A stretch of DNA of 64,000 bases, from contig CAVEMS010000003.1 in NCBI GenBank assembly GCA_963616935.1, forward strand, positions 62,001-126,000, read 5' to 3'. This document shows, one piece after another, positions 1-9,993 of the stretch. Made by a program: the position numbers and the translations under genes. The stretch's first letter is position 1. Every line of letters begins with the position of its first letter. This DNA is from UBA4951 sp963616935 (lineage in GTDB: Bacteria > Bacillota_I > Bacilli_A > RFN20 > CAG-826). The notes beneath the pieces are model-generated. The model was not told the origin of the DNA and did no database searches. It worked only from the letters and a program-made list of their open reading frames with translations.

Positions 1-2094
1 ATAGAGAACATAGTGATTAGCGCCGCGCGTTTTGTAGTTATACGGCGTGCCGGTTTCGGCCCCGCCGACGCGATAAGTCTTATATCCTTTGTTTTTGATA
101 TAGGCTTGACGGAGTTCCGTGAAGCGGTCTTCGGTAGAATCGACGAGAACGCAGTCAAGATAGTTGCCCTTTTCAAATTTCCTGCCCGCATACGCCGGTA
201 TCTGGTAATAATGCATATCAGCATCGTCGATGCCATCGAGTTGGACGAAATCGTCGACGTCGAAGAAGGAGATATTGTCGGCGATTTGCTCTTGAACGCG
301 GGTGGAATAAATGAGATCGCCCTGATAGAACCAAATATTGATGCTGCCGCCAGAGCCATAAAGACCGCTTTGGACATAATAATCTACGTATGTGTTGTCT
401 TTCTTATAGATGGTATGGCGTCTATCGTATCTATCGAGGATGGTGTTCACTTTCGTGTAGCCAGCCGAAGATAGATCGCTCACCCATTTGTTGATGGCGC
501 TGTCGGCCAATTCTGTCGCGTAGAAATAAACCCCTAAACGGTTTCCTTCTTTCCCGTACACTTCTTCAAGATAGCTGCCAGTATAGGCGCCGAATTTCAC
601 GCAACTATACGAAGTGGCAGCAGGAATAGGCATGCCAGATATCCCTAAGACCTTCTCAACCTTCTCGGTCGGAGTAAGCGCCTTATAAATCGAGCTTTCT
701 GAACCATAGACTAGTTTTATGCGGTAATTGCCGCTATTTTCATATTTGACGATGAACTTATCGAAAGTGATTTCCTTCGCGGAGGATGCGCTGTCGCCAT
801 ATACGCCGCAATCCTTCAGATTAGCGATTTCTTTCTCGCGGTCTTCCTTCGACATACTCTTAGGAAGGACCAACTGCATTTTAAATGGGACATTGTTGGA
901 ATCTGGGCATTTAGGGCAAATTAGTTCAAGCGCCGTGTCGCTATCGGAAAGGACTTCGCTTGGAAGCGAATTAACATAGGCATAAGTCGAATAGACTGAA
1001 TCGCCATAATACGGAAGATAAGAGAACATATATGCGGCGTAATAACCACCGCCATACATGTTGGTAATCGATTCCTCATCGAAATATGAAGAGAATTGGG
1101 AATCGCTCTCTTTCGTATAAGTGGCGTCGGCCAAATAAGCGACTGGTCCGTCAAGAGAGATTTTCCCTTTGACCTTCACCAAGTCATTGATCGAAGGAAG
1201 CTCATTATTGCTCTTCGGCGAGACCTTGATGCCAATTGGGCCGTTATAGTCGTCCATCTTGGTTACGTAATAATTTCCCTGGTCATCGAAAGAGGCGACG
1301 TTGCCTTCTATTTCGACTTCCTCGTTTTCGTAGCAGGCGTGATATGAGGCATCCAACTCATCTTCGTATACGCTCTTGATGTCGCGGATTCTCAAATCGA
1401 TTTTGGATCCGGCCGCCTTCCAATCGGCGTATGGCTTATATTCATCGCGATTGAATTCGGAGATACGGACATCGCCTATCACGCTTTTAGTGGTTTCTCC
1501 ATCTTCGGTATAGGATTCATAAGCCCTAAACGCAGACACCCAACCATAATCGTCGATATCTACTTCGAAATAGTTGCAATATCCGAATTGACGGTTTTGA
1601 AAATAATTCCTTAAGGTATAGGCTATACCCGATTCCGTCGACATGTAGCATTTATCATCGATTTTCGTGAAATCATCGGCATAGTAAGAAAGAATATCCA
1701 TGAAGTTCGCAGAATAGACGTCTTCGGCTTGCGAAACGGGATAATCCTTACCGTAAACGTTCATTTTGTAGTCATATAAGACATCCGAATCTTGCTTATA
1801 TGAATTTTGGAATTCATAAAGGTAATTGGGATCATTAGGAAGCGTCATATACCCACGCATGTTGTTTGGGGCGTAATAATAGAAATCGGGCGTGTAGACT
1901 TGGAAAACATATTGCGAATCCTCATAGGCAACAACGCTTAATTTGTAGTATTTGGCGTTTTCTATGGCTTCGGACAAAGATTCGACGGTTTTCTTTTCCC
2001 TTTCAGAAGACGAAGATGAGGCATTCCCATCCCCACAGCCGCTTAAGAAAGCCAAAGACGTCAGAATCAATAGAGCTTTACGTAATTGTTTCAT
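1..2094 (-). CDS. Secreted lipoprotein of unknown function (3' end beyond window)
   Basis: The frame is open from an ATG at 2094 to the window edge (698 codons without a stop), so the C-terminus is missing. AAGGAG lies about ten bases upstream of the ATG. The N-terminus is a lipoprotein signal with lipobox LSGC followed by a Ser-rich linker and a Glu/Lys stretch. The middle part (roughly residues 285-350: EVEIEGNVASF, then VKVKGKISLDGP) reads like a small OB-fold-type beta barrel, as found in surface lipoproteins. The rest is Tyr/Asp-rich and I do not recognise it. It follows the metalloprotease gene by only two bases and is presumably translated from the same mRNA. Function unknown; an anchored extracellular protein is the safe reading. 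Confidence 0.8.
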   Translation of the reverse strand, partial: MKQLRKALLILTSLAFLSGCGDGNASSSSSEREKKTVESLSEAIENAKYYKLSVVAYEDSQYVFQVYTPDFYYYAPNNMRGYMTLPNDPNYLYEFQNSYKQDSDVLYDYKMNVYGKDYPVSQAEDVYSANFMDILSYYADDFTKIDDKCYMSTESGIAYTLRNYFQNRQFGYCNYFEVDIDDYGWVSAFRAYESYTEDGETTKSVIGDVRISEFNRDEYKPYADWKAAGSKIDLRIRDIKSVYEDELDASYHACYENEEVEIEGNVASFDDQGNYYVTKMDDYNGPIGIKVSPKSNNELPSINDLVKVKGKISLDGPVAYLADATYTKESDSQFSSYFDEESITNMYGGGYYAAYMFSYLPYYGDSVYSTYAYVNSLPSEVLSDSDTALELICPKCPDSNNVPFKMQLVLPKSMSKEDREKEIANLKDCGVYGDSASSAKEITFDKFIVKYENSGNYRIKLVYGSESSIYKALTPTEKVEKVLGISGMPIPAATSYSCVKFGAYTGSYLEEVYGKEGNRLGVYFYATELADSAINKWVSDLSSAGYTKVNTILDRYDRRHTIYKKDNTYVDYYVQSGLYGSGGSINIWFYQGDLIYSTRVQEQIADNISFFDVDDFVQLDGIDDADMHYYQIPAYAGRKFEKGNYLDCVLVDSTEDRFTELRQAYIKNKGYKTYRVGGAETGTPYNYKTRGANHYVLY

Positions 2095-2096
2095 GA

Positions 2097-3539
2097 TTAT
2101 TCTCCTTTATGGGATATCGTTATTGTCGCTTTTTCGTCATCGAGCGAATCGACGGATATTGTAACACCCATTTTTGTCTTGTCGTTCCAAGAACCATTCA
2201 GTATGAATGCGGAATTCGACGAATCGAACGCGTCCCCGGCATAGAACAAAGAATCGTCATCGGCGCTTACGCCCGTCTGAAGCTTGTTATATTGCTTGTT
2301 TTCGATGAGCGCTATTTGCTTATATCTTCCCTGTCTCGTTGCATCGGTCCTTGAGTCCTGAGTGCTATTCGAAGCGGCGATAAGATAATAAGTATCAGAC
2401 GGATATTCCTCTGGTATCTCGTTTACGTATTCCGAGAAAACTGCGGAATCCATTTCTTCCGTATAAAGGCACTTGGCGATACGGCTATCGACGTGATAGA
2501 TCTTGATGCCAGGTTTCGTGAATCCGAGCGGTCTATTGGAATATTTCGTCTTGGCGTCGAGTTCATTAAGGCCGGTTGGAGTGTAATATTCGATCAAGAG
2601 ATACTCATCCATCACCGAATGGTTCCAATTTGGCTTATATAAGATGAACTCATTGGTGTCTTCGAATGGGGAGATACTCACGGTGACCGAATCATATCCA
2701 TCGAAGTCGTAATAAATAGGATCGGCCCAATCAAGTAACATCTTCGAATATGGATCGTGATCGGAGATGTTATAGTCCATCATCGAGTGCCCGCCTAAAG
2801 CGAGGTAGTAATTATCGGTCGGATAATAATCCCTTAATCCTAATAGATGCCCGGTTTCGTGGATGATGGTATGGGCATCGATATCATAGTTATTGGAACT
2901 AAAGAAATCGATTCCGCACCACATGTGCCTAGAGAAGCTCGGTCTCGTTAGATTGGCTTCGGTGCCAAAGGTCGCAACCCAAGCCCAAAAGTTTCCAGTC
3001 CTCTCGGAAGTGGCGGATGAATAGACGAAAACGACATTATCGACGAAGCCGTCCTTGTCTACATCATATGAGGCGAGGAAGGAATCGGTGACTGATTCGA
3101 GCTCCCCATATACGGCAGCTGGCACGCCTGGGTAATAATTGCCATCGGCGTTGATTTCGCTGAGCGTATAAGGCACTTCGAGAATCGGTGTGACCTCTCC
3201 CGTTATATTCAGTTTCCCAAGGCTGCTTTTTCTATAGAACTCCGTGACGGAGAAGTAGTTTCTCGAATCGCTCGTGGAGAGATTATCTTCGAAAAAAGCT
3301 CGCCTAATGCGGTCGGTATCGCCTTCCTCAAAGTCCCTTTCATCTTTAAAATGGCAAGGAATTACAAGGATTTTTTGATTTCCGACCGCTATAGACGAGT
3401 TGCTGTTTATGAATTCAGAAGTGTTCGATAAAACCAGGTTGGCATTTGTGATGCCTTCGGACGGTTTTATTTCCTTGGGGGCCTCGCAAGCGCTAAGAAC
3501 GCATACGAGACTCCCAATAAGAACAATTCTCTTTTTCAT
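2097..3539 (-). CDS. M6-like zinc metalloprotease lipoprotein
   Basis: This 480-residue protein starts with a lipoprotein signal (lipobox LSAC, Cys at about 18), so it should be anchored outside the cell. Residues 227-231 are HETGH inside TIIHETGHLLGLRDYY, the zinc-binding HExxH helix with the following Gly seen in M6 (immune inhibitor A-like) metallopeptidases. The upstream part has the matching features: a KILVIPCHF strand, a YFSVTEFYRKSS block and a calcium-loop-like DVDKDGFVD segment at about 159-167. M6 enzymes cut extracellular proteins; the substrate here is unknown. The gene lies 13 bases after the larger lipoprotein gene and two bases before the next, so the three are likely one operon. 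Family assignment is from motifs only. Confidence 0.82.
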   Translation of the reverse strand: MKKRIVLIGSLVCVLSACEAPKEIKPSEGITNANLVLSNTSEFINSNSSIAVGNQKILVIPCHFKDERDFEEGDTDRIRRAFFEDNLSTSDSRNYFSVTEFYRKSSLGKLNITGEVTPILEVPYTLSEINADGNYYPGVPAAVYGELESVTDSFLASYDVDKDGFVDNVVFVYSSATSERTGNFWAWVATFGTEANLTRPSFSRHMWCGIDFFSSNNYDIDAHTIIHETGHLLGLRDYYPTDNYYLALGGHSMMDYNISDHDPYSKMLLDWADPIYYDFDGYDSVTVSISPFEDTNEFILYKPNWNHSVMDEYLLIEYYTPTGLNELDAKTKYSNRPLGFTKPGIKIYHVDSRIAKCLYTEEMDSAVFSEYVNEIPEEYPSDTYYLIAASNSTQDSRTDATRQGRYKQIALIENKQYNKLQTGVSADDDSLFYAGDAFDSSNSAFILNGSWNDKTKMGVTISVDSLDDEKATITISHKGE

Positions 3540-3552
3540 TTTCGATTAGCGA

Positions 3553-5763
3553 TTAATCGCCACGTGACGAATGCGTCTTCTGCGTTAATTCGAAGGCGAC
3601 GGAAGCCTCGCCAATCGTGACGGTCGCATTAAGTTTGGAATAATCGTCGGCGATAGTGAAGGTTATGGAAGAGGTCGGATCATCTTGAGAGGTGACCGTG
3701 ACTTGCTTAACCCCGTCAACCGTCGAAACAGCAAACGGCCCATTCCAAGAACCGTAAACCGTAATATCAGAAGAAGAGTTATAGGAGACATAGGCGGTGC
3801 CGCCTTCGTAGAAACTGGCAGTCATCGCATAATCCCCACTCGTAGTGGTCCATCCGTATGGAGTGTTGAGATAGAAGGTATCGTCGGCAACTTTCATCTC
3901 ACTTGGATATTCGACGTAAGAGACGGTTCCACTTTCATCGACGACTCTCTCATACAACCAAAGGGTCATGGTCTGGGATATCTTGAGTTTGAAATTGACG
4001 TCAGCCGCGGTGCCATCGCTATTAGTGAAAGCGAATTCGCGAGTTCCAACGCTATCGGCCTCGCCAAGAGAATAGTTCACGAAGGCCGCGTTGTCGCCGC
4101 TCTTGATCTTGACTGATCCCGACATGCCGTTATTCGAATCGTCTGGAACGAATTCGAGGGCATACTTGACTTCGATTCCGGTCGTGCGGATTGCATATGG
4201 CTTGCTGAGAACTTCTGTCATCGAAGGAACATCGACGACATTAAGGGCTACGGTTTTGCATACCGAGTTATCGGCAGCGCTCGCAATGGTAATTGAGCAT
4301 TCGCCGGTGCCGGTGGCCGTGAAGAAGTAATAGTCTTTCTCGTCTGCCCATTGGTTGATCTTCACCTTCTTGGTTTCAGAGGTATATTTACCATCGAAGC
4401 CAGAGACGTCATAGCTCACGGATTGATCGGCTTGGGTTGGGTTAATCGAAGCGCCAAACAAATAAGTCACACCTTTATAGATCTCCAAAGATCCGCTTTC
4501 TGGGAAGGCTTTGGCTTCATATCCAGTTGGGCCAACCGTCCAATAAGATGCATAGATGCCAGTCGGAACGGCCGGGGTCACGGTAACGGCGAAAACCTTC
4601 GTGACTCTGCTCGTCCTGACTTGGACTTTATAACTACCGACGGCGACCGGGTTCAAAGAAATGCTGCCATTATAAGAACTATAGTTTGCTGTAACGCCAG
4701 TCGCGTCATCTAAGACGGTAACCGTCGGAACATCAAACGCGATGTTCGCGGTAGAAGGAGCAACATTCGAAATGGAAACGCTGTTACCATAGCTACCAAG
4801 TGCGATCGATATTGGAGCGGTTTCGCTAAGGACGTTTCCACCGCTATCGGTCAAATCGAAGGACGTCGGGATCAAACCGGCCGGATCGATTGGATTGGTG
4901 ATAGTCCTTGCTCCCTCGACTTGGGTGATGTTATAGACTCTGTTATCGCTTGGCGTGGCGCCCTCCGTCAAATAAACGGAATTGGTTTCATCGTCTGTTT
5001 TGAAAGAGCCGCTGGAATAGGTGTCAAAATTGGCATCCATCTTCGTTAGGGCTCCGCTAGCAGAAGCGGTGACCGTTATGCTGGCTTTATAGAAAGACCA
5101 CCCGCCAGTGGGCAAAAAGCCAAATGAGAAGTTAATCGAGCCGTCCTCGTTTTCGACGGCTATGGCATCTTGGTTTTTATTGGCTTTAGCGATATTTAAG
5201 AGTTCCGTAACGAAGCTTTCGGCACCGAAGGCCTTGACGCTGTCCGTATATCCGATATAGCCGGAATATTCGAACCCTATTCCTTGATAAGTGCCATAAG
5301 CGGCGGTATCGGCGACCGATAAAGTGCCATCTGCGGCTTTCTTGACGCCAACCACGCCGCCATCAGCGGTTTTCATGACGTAAACATCAGAAGTGACGCC
5401 ATTCCAATCGGTGCTTGTCGTGTAATAGAATTCGCCATTCGCGTCGTTGCCATATTGATAATCATGGCTGCTCTCGCTATAGGTCTTCATGTTGATGTGA
5501 CCGCTTGCGATCGCGCTCTTTTTCTCAGCCATTTTGGCGACCATTTCTTCGAGTTTTTCCATCGCCGTCTTAGTAACGACGTCGGAACTCGAAGAGTCGT
5601 CCTGATCGATGCTAGATGAGTTTCCGCTGTCGCTCGAGACATTGTCAGAACTACTAATGTCTTGAGGACCGGTGGAATCAGCTGAAGAAACACCGTCAGT
5701 CGTTCCGCATGAAGTGCAGATCATTCCTAACGATAATAACAATACTATTGGAAATTTTTTCAT
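3553..5763 (-). CDS. Large Ser-rich-linker lipoprotein with Ig-like segments
   Basis: The 736-residue product has a signal peptide ending near the Cys of CTSCGTT, then about 40 residues very rich in Ser and Asp, a typical flexible tether of anchored lipoproteins. The body is beta-rich; segments around residues 290-390 and 400-510 look like bacterial Ig-like (Big) repeats (for example NVAPSTANIAFDVPTVTV, then VGSYKVQVRTSRVTKVFAVTV). GAGGGG lies before the ATG. It heads the three-gene lipoprotein run that continues with the M6-like protease. No enzyme motif was found. A structural or ligand-binding surface protein is the inference. Confidence 0.78.
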   Translation of the reverse strand: MKKFPIVLLLSLGMICTSCGTTDGVSSADSTGPQDISSSDNVSSDSGNSSSIDQDDSSSSDVVTKTAMEKLEEMVAKMAEKKSAIASGHINMKTYSESSHDYQYGNDANGEFYYTTSTDWNGVTSDVYVMKTADGGVVGVKKAADGTLSVADTAAYGTYQGIGFEYSGYIGYTDSVKAFGAESFVTELLNIAKANKNQDAIAVENEDGSINFSFGFLPTGGWSFYKASITVTASASGALTKMDANFDTYSSGSFKTDDETNSVYLTEGATPSDNRVYNITQVEGARTITNPIDPAGLIPTSFDLTDSGGNVLSETAPISIALGSYGNSVSISNVAPSTANIAFDVPTVTVLDDATGVTANYSSYNGSISLNPVAVGSYKVQVRTSRVTKVFAVTVTPAVPTGIYASYWTVGPTGYEAKAFPESGSLEIYKGVTYLFGASINPTQADQSVSYDVSGFDGKYTSETKKVKINQWADEKDYYFFTATGTGECSITIASAADNSVCKTVALNVVDVPSMTEVLSKPYAIRTTGIEVKYALEFVPDDSNNGMSGSVKIKSGDNAAFVNYSLGEADSVGTREFAFTNSDGTAADVNFKLKISQTMTLWLYERVVDESGTVSYVEYPSEMKVADDTFYLNTPYGWTTTSGDYAMTASFYEGGTAYVSYNSSSDITVYGSWNGPFAVSTVDGVKQVTVTSQDDPTSSITFTIADDYSKLNATVTIGEASVAFELTQKTHSSRGD

Positions 5764-5921
5764 GTCATTTCCCCTCCATGCGGATATGTTGCACTAGACA
5801 ACGCAAATTTCAATGGTTGTTTTCAATAAGTTGATAAAATCATCGGAAAACGTTTTAAGTGCACTGAAACTAACAAAACGGCGGCAAAACGCAACATTAG
5901 ACGAAGAAACGACGTTTTAGA

Positions 5922-7799
5922 TTATGCGGCGTTCTTCTCTGGATAAGTCTCGGTTATAAAATTCACGCGTTTCCTTTCGGCGAATGATTCCGCCCTATAG
6001 GAAACCATGCCTTCCTTGCTTCCATCCTGGTAATCGAGTTCATAAGAACCGACGTTCTCCATTTCGATCGCATATTCCTTATCGACTGGTATATAGCAAA
6101 CGAATGTCTTTAACCTTGAGCCATACGAAAGACTCCCGTTCTCATAAAGCAATCCGTTTGACAAACCGGCAACGATCTTTCCCTTTGCGTCTTTTATCGT
6201 TATTACCGTGCCGGTATCATCTATAGGAACCGATAAATAATAATAAGAACCGTCATTATGATATTCTCTGGCGGATTTATTGTAATTCGGGTCAAGAGCC
6301 ATCAAGTGGCTAAGGCAAACTTCCGGATAATGAGCGGAGACGATCGCTTTGACATTCTCAGAAGAGAGCATCGCAAGAAAATAGTCGATGTGATTCAAAA
6401 GGGTCTTGCCGATAGCAACAACAAGGGCTTTGAGACTACCAAGCAACGAATTGACATCGATATCGTAACCCATCGAGATAAAGGCCGCCCTCAAGACGTG
6501 AAGCAAATCGCTCACAAATGCAGATTGGTCATATAACAAATTGTTTAGAAGGATATCTATGCCGTCGTAATTTATAAGCGATTTAGCCATCGCCACGGCT
6601 AAGTTCATGAAGCTGAACTTCGCCCCGCCGCCGTTATAAAAGATTTGGAAGACGCTCCGAAGTCCGCTTTGGATGTTACTCACGTAATTCGCTAACGATT
6701 GAACGCCTTTGGTCGTAAGCTCGCTTACGAACTCGTCTAGGAATAGCCCGGATGTCCAATTGACGCGCGTATAGGAATTCTCCAGAACATTGAGCTTCGC
6801 ATTGCTTCCTCTAAACATATCGAAAGATGAAATGAGATATTCGCCTAGCTCGCTCCGATCGTCCAAATCATTGTAAAATCCCTGCATTTTGGGCTTATAT
6901 TCCGAATAATCGCTATTCCTTACAGCATCTGGCAAATAATAATCGACGCCATATCTCGTGAACCTAAAGTCCGACATCGCGACCTTAGGGACGAGGTCGT
7001 TATGATTGATGACGTTATGGATGTTGGAATAGATTTCGCTCTTGGGGGAAACACTCTCCTTGAAGGACGCCCCTTGTGGCGCCTCAAAGCAATATGAATA
7101 AAGATCCTTTTTCGTTATGGTTACGTTTAACCCTTCGAATAACGGCTTGCCTTCTTCGATGCTTTGATCGATTCTCCCCGAAGCGAGGTTATTGGTCGCG
7201 CCACCCCTAGAATACCCTACCGTCCATATCTTTAATGCGCCTTCGATGCTCTTTTCCTTAAGGTATTCCCCCAAGGAATCGAGATATATGCTGGAAGCTT
7301 GATAGAAACCAAGATGCTGTTTTATCTCTTCGCCATCGCCAAGGGTAAAATTGCTCGCCCATTCCATCTCGTAATTGCCACCCCTCACTCCGACCGCGAC
7401 AAGGGTATATTCGCCTAGTTTCTTATGTCCCATCACGACCCCTAAGGAATCGGCTGTCGGTTTCTCTTTGTAATAGATATTCGCATCGATATCCGAAAAA
7501 CCGGCGTTCTTTAAGAATTCCTCGGCGTTGCCATAACAATGCTCATAGTGGAGATCGGCGTTACTGCTTGCGAAACTCGCCATGGCGAAACATAGGCTGG
7601 AAGTAGATAGGGAAGGGTTATATATCGAGGAATCCTCAGTAAAATAGTCATCCGTATAATAAACGGTGCCTTGATAATCGTTAGAACGCCCTTGCGGATA
7701 ATGGAAAGTGAAGCCGTCCTTTCCGCTTGGAGAACATGAGCAAAGAGAAATAGAGAGGATGGTTAAGGATAAGAGAACGTTCTTTTTTTTCACGGGCAT
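5922..7799 (-). CDS. Lipase-like alpha/beta hydrolase lipoprotein
   Basis: The 625-residue protein begins with a lysine-rich signal peptide and a Cys-rich lipobox region (LCSC, about residues 19-22). VGYSRGG at residues 195-200 is a nucleophile elbow of the G-x-S-x-G type with Ser197, as in class-3 lipases. Downstream VINHNDLVPKVAMSDFRFTRYG fits the segment that in that family carries the catalytic Asp. The C-terminal half (about 330-625) has hydrophobic helices and then a beta-rich tail and is not recognised. It is likely an outward-facing esterase or lipase. A run of eight A's in codons 4-6 could slip, but nothing shows that it does. 158 bases separate it from the next lipoprotein gene. Confidence 0.72.
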   Translation of the reverse strand: MPVKKKNVLLSLTILSISLCSCSPSGKDGFTFHYPQGRSNDYQGTVYYTDDYFTEDSSIYNPSLSTSSLCFAMASFASSNADLHYEHCYGNAEEFLKNAGFSDIDANIYYKEKPTADSLGVVMGHKKLGEYTLVAVGVRGGNYEMEWASNFTLGDGEEIKQHLGFYQASSIYLDSLGEYLKEKSIEGALKIWTVGYSRGGATNNLASGRIDQSIEEGKPLFEGLNVTITKKDLYSYCFEAPQGASFKESVSPKSEIYSNIHNVINHNDLVPKVAMSDFRFTRYGVDYYLPDAVRNSDYSEYKPKMQGFYNDLDDRSELGEYLISSFDMFRGSNAKLNVLENSYTRVNWTSGLFLDEFVSELTTKGVQSLANYVSNIQSGLRSVFQIFYNGGGAKFSFMNLAVAMAKSLINYDGIDILLNNLLYDQSAFVSDLLHVLRAAFISMGYDIDVNSLLGSLKALVVAIGKTLLNHIDYFLAMLSSENVKAIVSAHYPEVCLSHLMALDPNYNKSAREYHNDGSYYYLSVPIDDTGTVITIKDAKGKIVAGLSNGLLYENGSLSYGSRLKTFVCYIPVDKEYAIEMENVGSYELDYQDGSKEGMVSYRAESFAERKRVNFITETYPEKNAA

Positions 7800-7846
7800 A
7801 TTGTAGCAAAGAAAGAAAAGGCGATAAAAAGAGATGTAGCGGATGG

Positions 7847-7852
7847 TATACT
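7847..7852 (+). promoter_or_regulatory. -10 box of a probably leaderless mRNA
   Basis: TATACT ends nine bases before the ATG at 7862 and no Shine-Dalgarno sequence lies between them. A transcript starting about seven bases after the -10 box would begin within a few bases of the start codon. The -35 region is weak. Confidence 0.45.
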
Positions 7853-7861
7853 CTTATCCAT

Positions 7862-9916
7862 ATGGAAAATGCCGTCTCCTATAACGAATTCCTATATCGG
7901 GAAAGAGAAAAAAAGCATCTTTCCAAAAAGAAATTCGCCAAGTTCCTGAAGATCCCCTATCTCTTTTACATCTACTATGAGAATGGCTACGTCAAGCCAT
8001 CAAAGAAATACGTCGATAAAATATCGGCCGCGTTAGGAGTCGATTATTCAATATATTTGGAAGGAATATCATCCTATCCAACGCCACAAAAGGAGAAAGA
8101 CACCTGGTTTGAGAAGATATATAAGAAGCTTCTTGGAAAGCTAGGCGTAAGAATCGCCGTGCTGGCTTTCCTATTAGCCTCTGTTTCTTTGACCATAACG
8201 GGTTTCGCCAAATATTCGTATGTGATGAAAGACCCCTCCTCCTTCTATAGCGAGAAATACCTTTCCTTCTCCTATGCGATGCGAGAGAAAGGAACAGCGA
8301 CCTTCTCATTGCTTCATGAATTCGAAAGAGTGCAGATCAATGAGCGCAAAGACAACGAGTTCGTATCGATCAGCGCATCAAACGAGAACTTCGCCTTAAG
8401 GAGCTTAAGCGCGTATATCAACTATAAGACGGACGATGGGAATATCTATTACATCGTCTCGAATGATATAGAGAAGGTTTCAACCTCGCTTACGGTAGAA
8501 TACACCGATTCGGCAAACTTAGAGAAATATATCGGCACCTTCAATAGAGAAGGCAAAGGAAAGCCGTTTGTTTTAAGCGAAACGATAACGATAGATGGGG
8601 CAGGCATACTTGAAAAAGGCGAAATCTATAGCAAAACCGCCACGAAAATGATTTCGCATATCGATGATATCGATAATGAGTTCACTTCCTTGATTAAGAA
8701 TAAGCTGAGTTTAGAATACGATTTCTTCGATGAACTATTGATCGATTTATGCGAAGGAGGAGCCAAGAACTACCAAGAGGAGATAACCTCCTTATGCATG
8801 GGGATCGGCGGGACGATTTTGACTGGTTTCTTCCTCTTCTTGATTCTTTTCTCGATTTTCTTCGGGAAAAGGAAAAAGAAAGAAGAAAAAGACGAAGTGG
8901 AAATCGTCCGCGGAGAGGAAGAAACGATAGAAAGAAACTTAAGGGAGCCGAAAAAGGATATTCGATTCTTCCCCTTTATCCCCGAGACCGTCTTCGAAAT
9001 CGTTGGCATTTTCTTAGTCTTCTTTGGTTCGTTACGGATCGTCAATTATGCATTGATGCTATTCACCAACGTCTCTTTCGAGCAAAACGGCTTCAATGCG
9101 CTGAGTTTGCAATTATTCATGTACTTCACCGTCGGGATGTTCCTTCTATATTTCATCGATTTCGATATCTTCCTTAACGACAAACGAAGCCTTCGCAATT
9201 TCTTCTTATACGGAATCGTATTCCTTGGGTTATATGTGGTGGAAGCCACTCTCGCGGAGTATTTAGTCAAGACCAAAGGAGTCGCCCAGATAGTCGATTA
9301 CTTCTATGTTGTGCCAAATAACTTCGGGACCATCTCCTGCTATTTCGGCGTGATGGTCTTCCTTTTCTATGAGCCGAAATGGGCCAACACGAAGAAGAAG
9401 ATGATCATATATAGGTGTTTGGCCCTGCTTCCGATTCTTTGGATTCTCATCTCCTCCTTAATCTTCCAAAACTACCGTAACTGGGGATTGAAACTAAATA
9501 CATGGCTCGTCTATTTCTTCGATTCCGAAAGACCACAGTTCTCTTTCCTTTGCGTCTCCTATCTCATCGGCTTATATTTTCTTAGACTCTATTACAAGCT
9601 TAGATACGGCGTTAAGAATGCCGAGAGGATGTTTAACGGCAACAGATTCTACTTCCTAAAAAACATCCTGATTTGCGTAATCATCGCAATTCTTTCCCTC
9701 ACCGAATACCTCTTAAGGAATACTGGCCACAATATCAAAGCGTTAGGCGGATATTGGCAGATCATATATCTCGTCCCTGGGCTTCTCTTCTATCACCCGC
9801 ATTTCGGGCGGAGAAACAAAGTCGTCGATTATCTAACGCTGATTCTCTATGGTCTCTTCTTCGGAATCGGCTATCTAGTCGCCGGATTCCTCATTATCGG
9901 ATTCATTCTTTCATAA
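7862..9916 (+). CDS. Polytopic membrane protein with N-terminal XRE-type HTH
   Basis: The 684-residue protein joins a DNA-binding-like domain to a large membrane part. Residues 5-65 (LYREREKKHLSKKKFAKFL, then KYVDKISAALGVD) have the helix pattern of XRE/Cro repressors. A first membrane helix follows at 97-116, then an extracellular region of about 190 residues, a second helix at 311-334, a highly charged cytoplasmic loop (Lys/Glu-rich, 335-370) and about nine more helices to the C-terminus. No catalytic motif is visible. The layout suggests a one-component membrane sensor that binds DNA directly; target and signal are unknown. It is transcribed away from the lipoprotein genes, which makes them possible targets (inference). 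Confidence 0.7.
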   Translation: MENAVSYNEFLYREREKKHLSKKKFAKFLKIPYLFYIYYENGYVKPSKKYVDKISAALGVDYSIYLEGISSYPTPQKEKDTWFEKIYKKLLGKLGVRIAVLAFLLASVSLTITGFAKYSYVMKDPSSFYSEKYLSFSYAMREKGTATFSLLHEFERVQINERKDNEFVSISASNENFALRSLSAYINYKTDDGNIYYIVSNDIEKVSTSLTVEYTDSANLEKYIGTFNREGKGKPFVLSETITIDGAGILEKGEIYSKTATKMISHIDDIDNEFTSLIKNKLSLEYDFFDELLIDLCEGGAKNYQEEITSLCMGIGGTILTGFFLFLILFSIFFGKRKKKEEKDEVEIVRGEEETIERNLREPKKDIRFFPFIPETVFEIVGIFLVFFGSLRIVNYALMLFTNVSFEQNGFNALSLQLFMYFTVGMFLLYFIDFDIFLNDKRSLRNFFLYGIVFLGLYVVEATLAEYLVKTKGVAQIVDYFYVVPNNFGTISCYFGVMVFLFYEPKWANTKKKMIIYRCLALLPILWILISSLIFQNYRNWGLKLNTWLVYFFDSERPQFSFLCVSYLIGLYFLRLYYKLRYGVKNAERMFNGNRFYFLKNILICVIIAILSLTEYLLRNTGHNIKALGGYWQIIYLVPGLLFYHPHFGRRNKVVDYLTLILYGLFFGIGYLVAGFLIIGFILS

Positions 9917-9993
9917 CTCGTCATATCGAAAAATAGCCGCAAAACGCCAACGAAAACAAATATTAGGCCTTAAAATCGCTTGCCCTCACGCGC

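Noticed and set aside
7783..7790. Run of eight A's in the lipase-like gene as a phase-variation tract
   Set aside because: It encodes ordinary lysine codons in a signal peptide, and A runs of this length are common.
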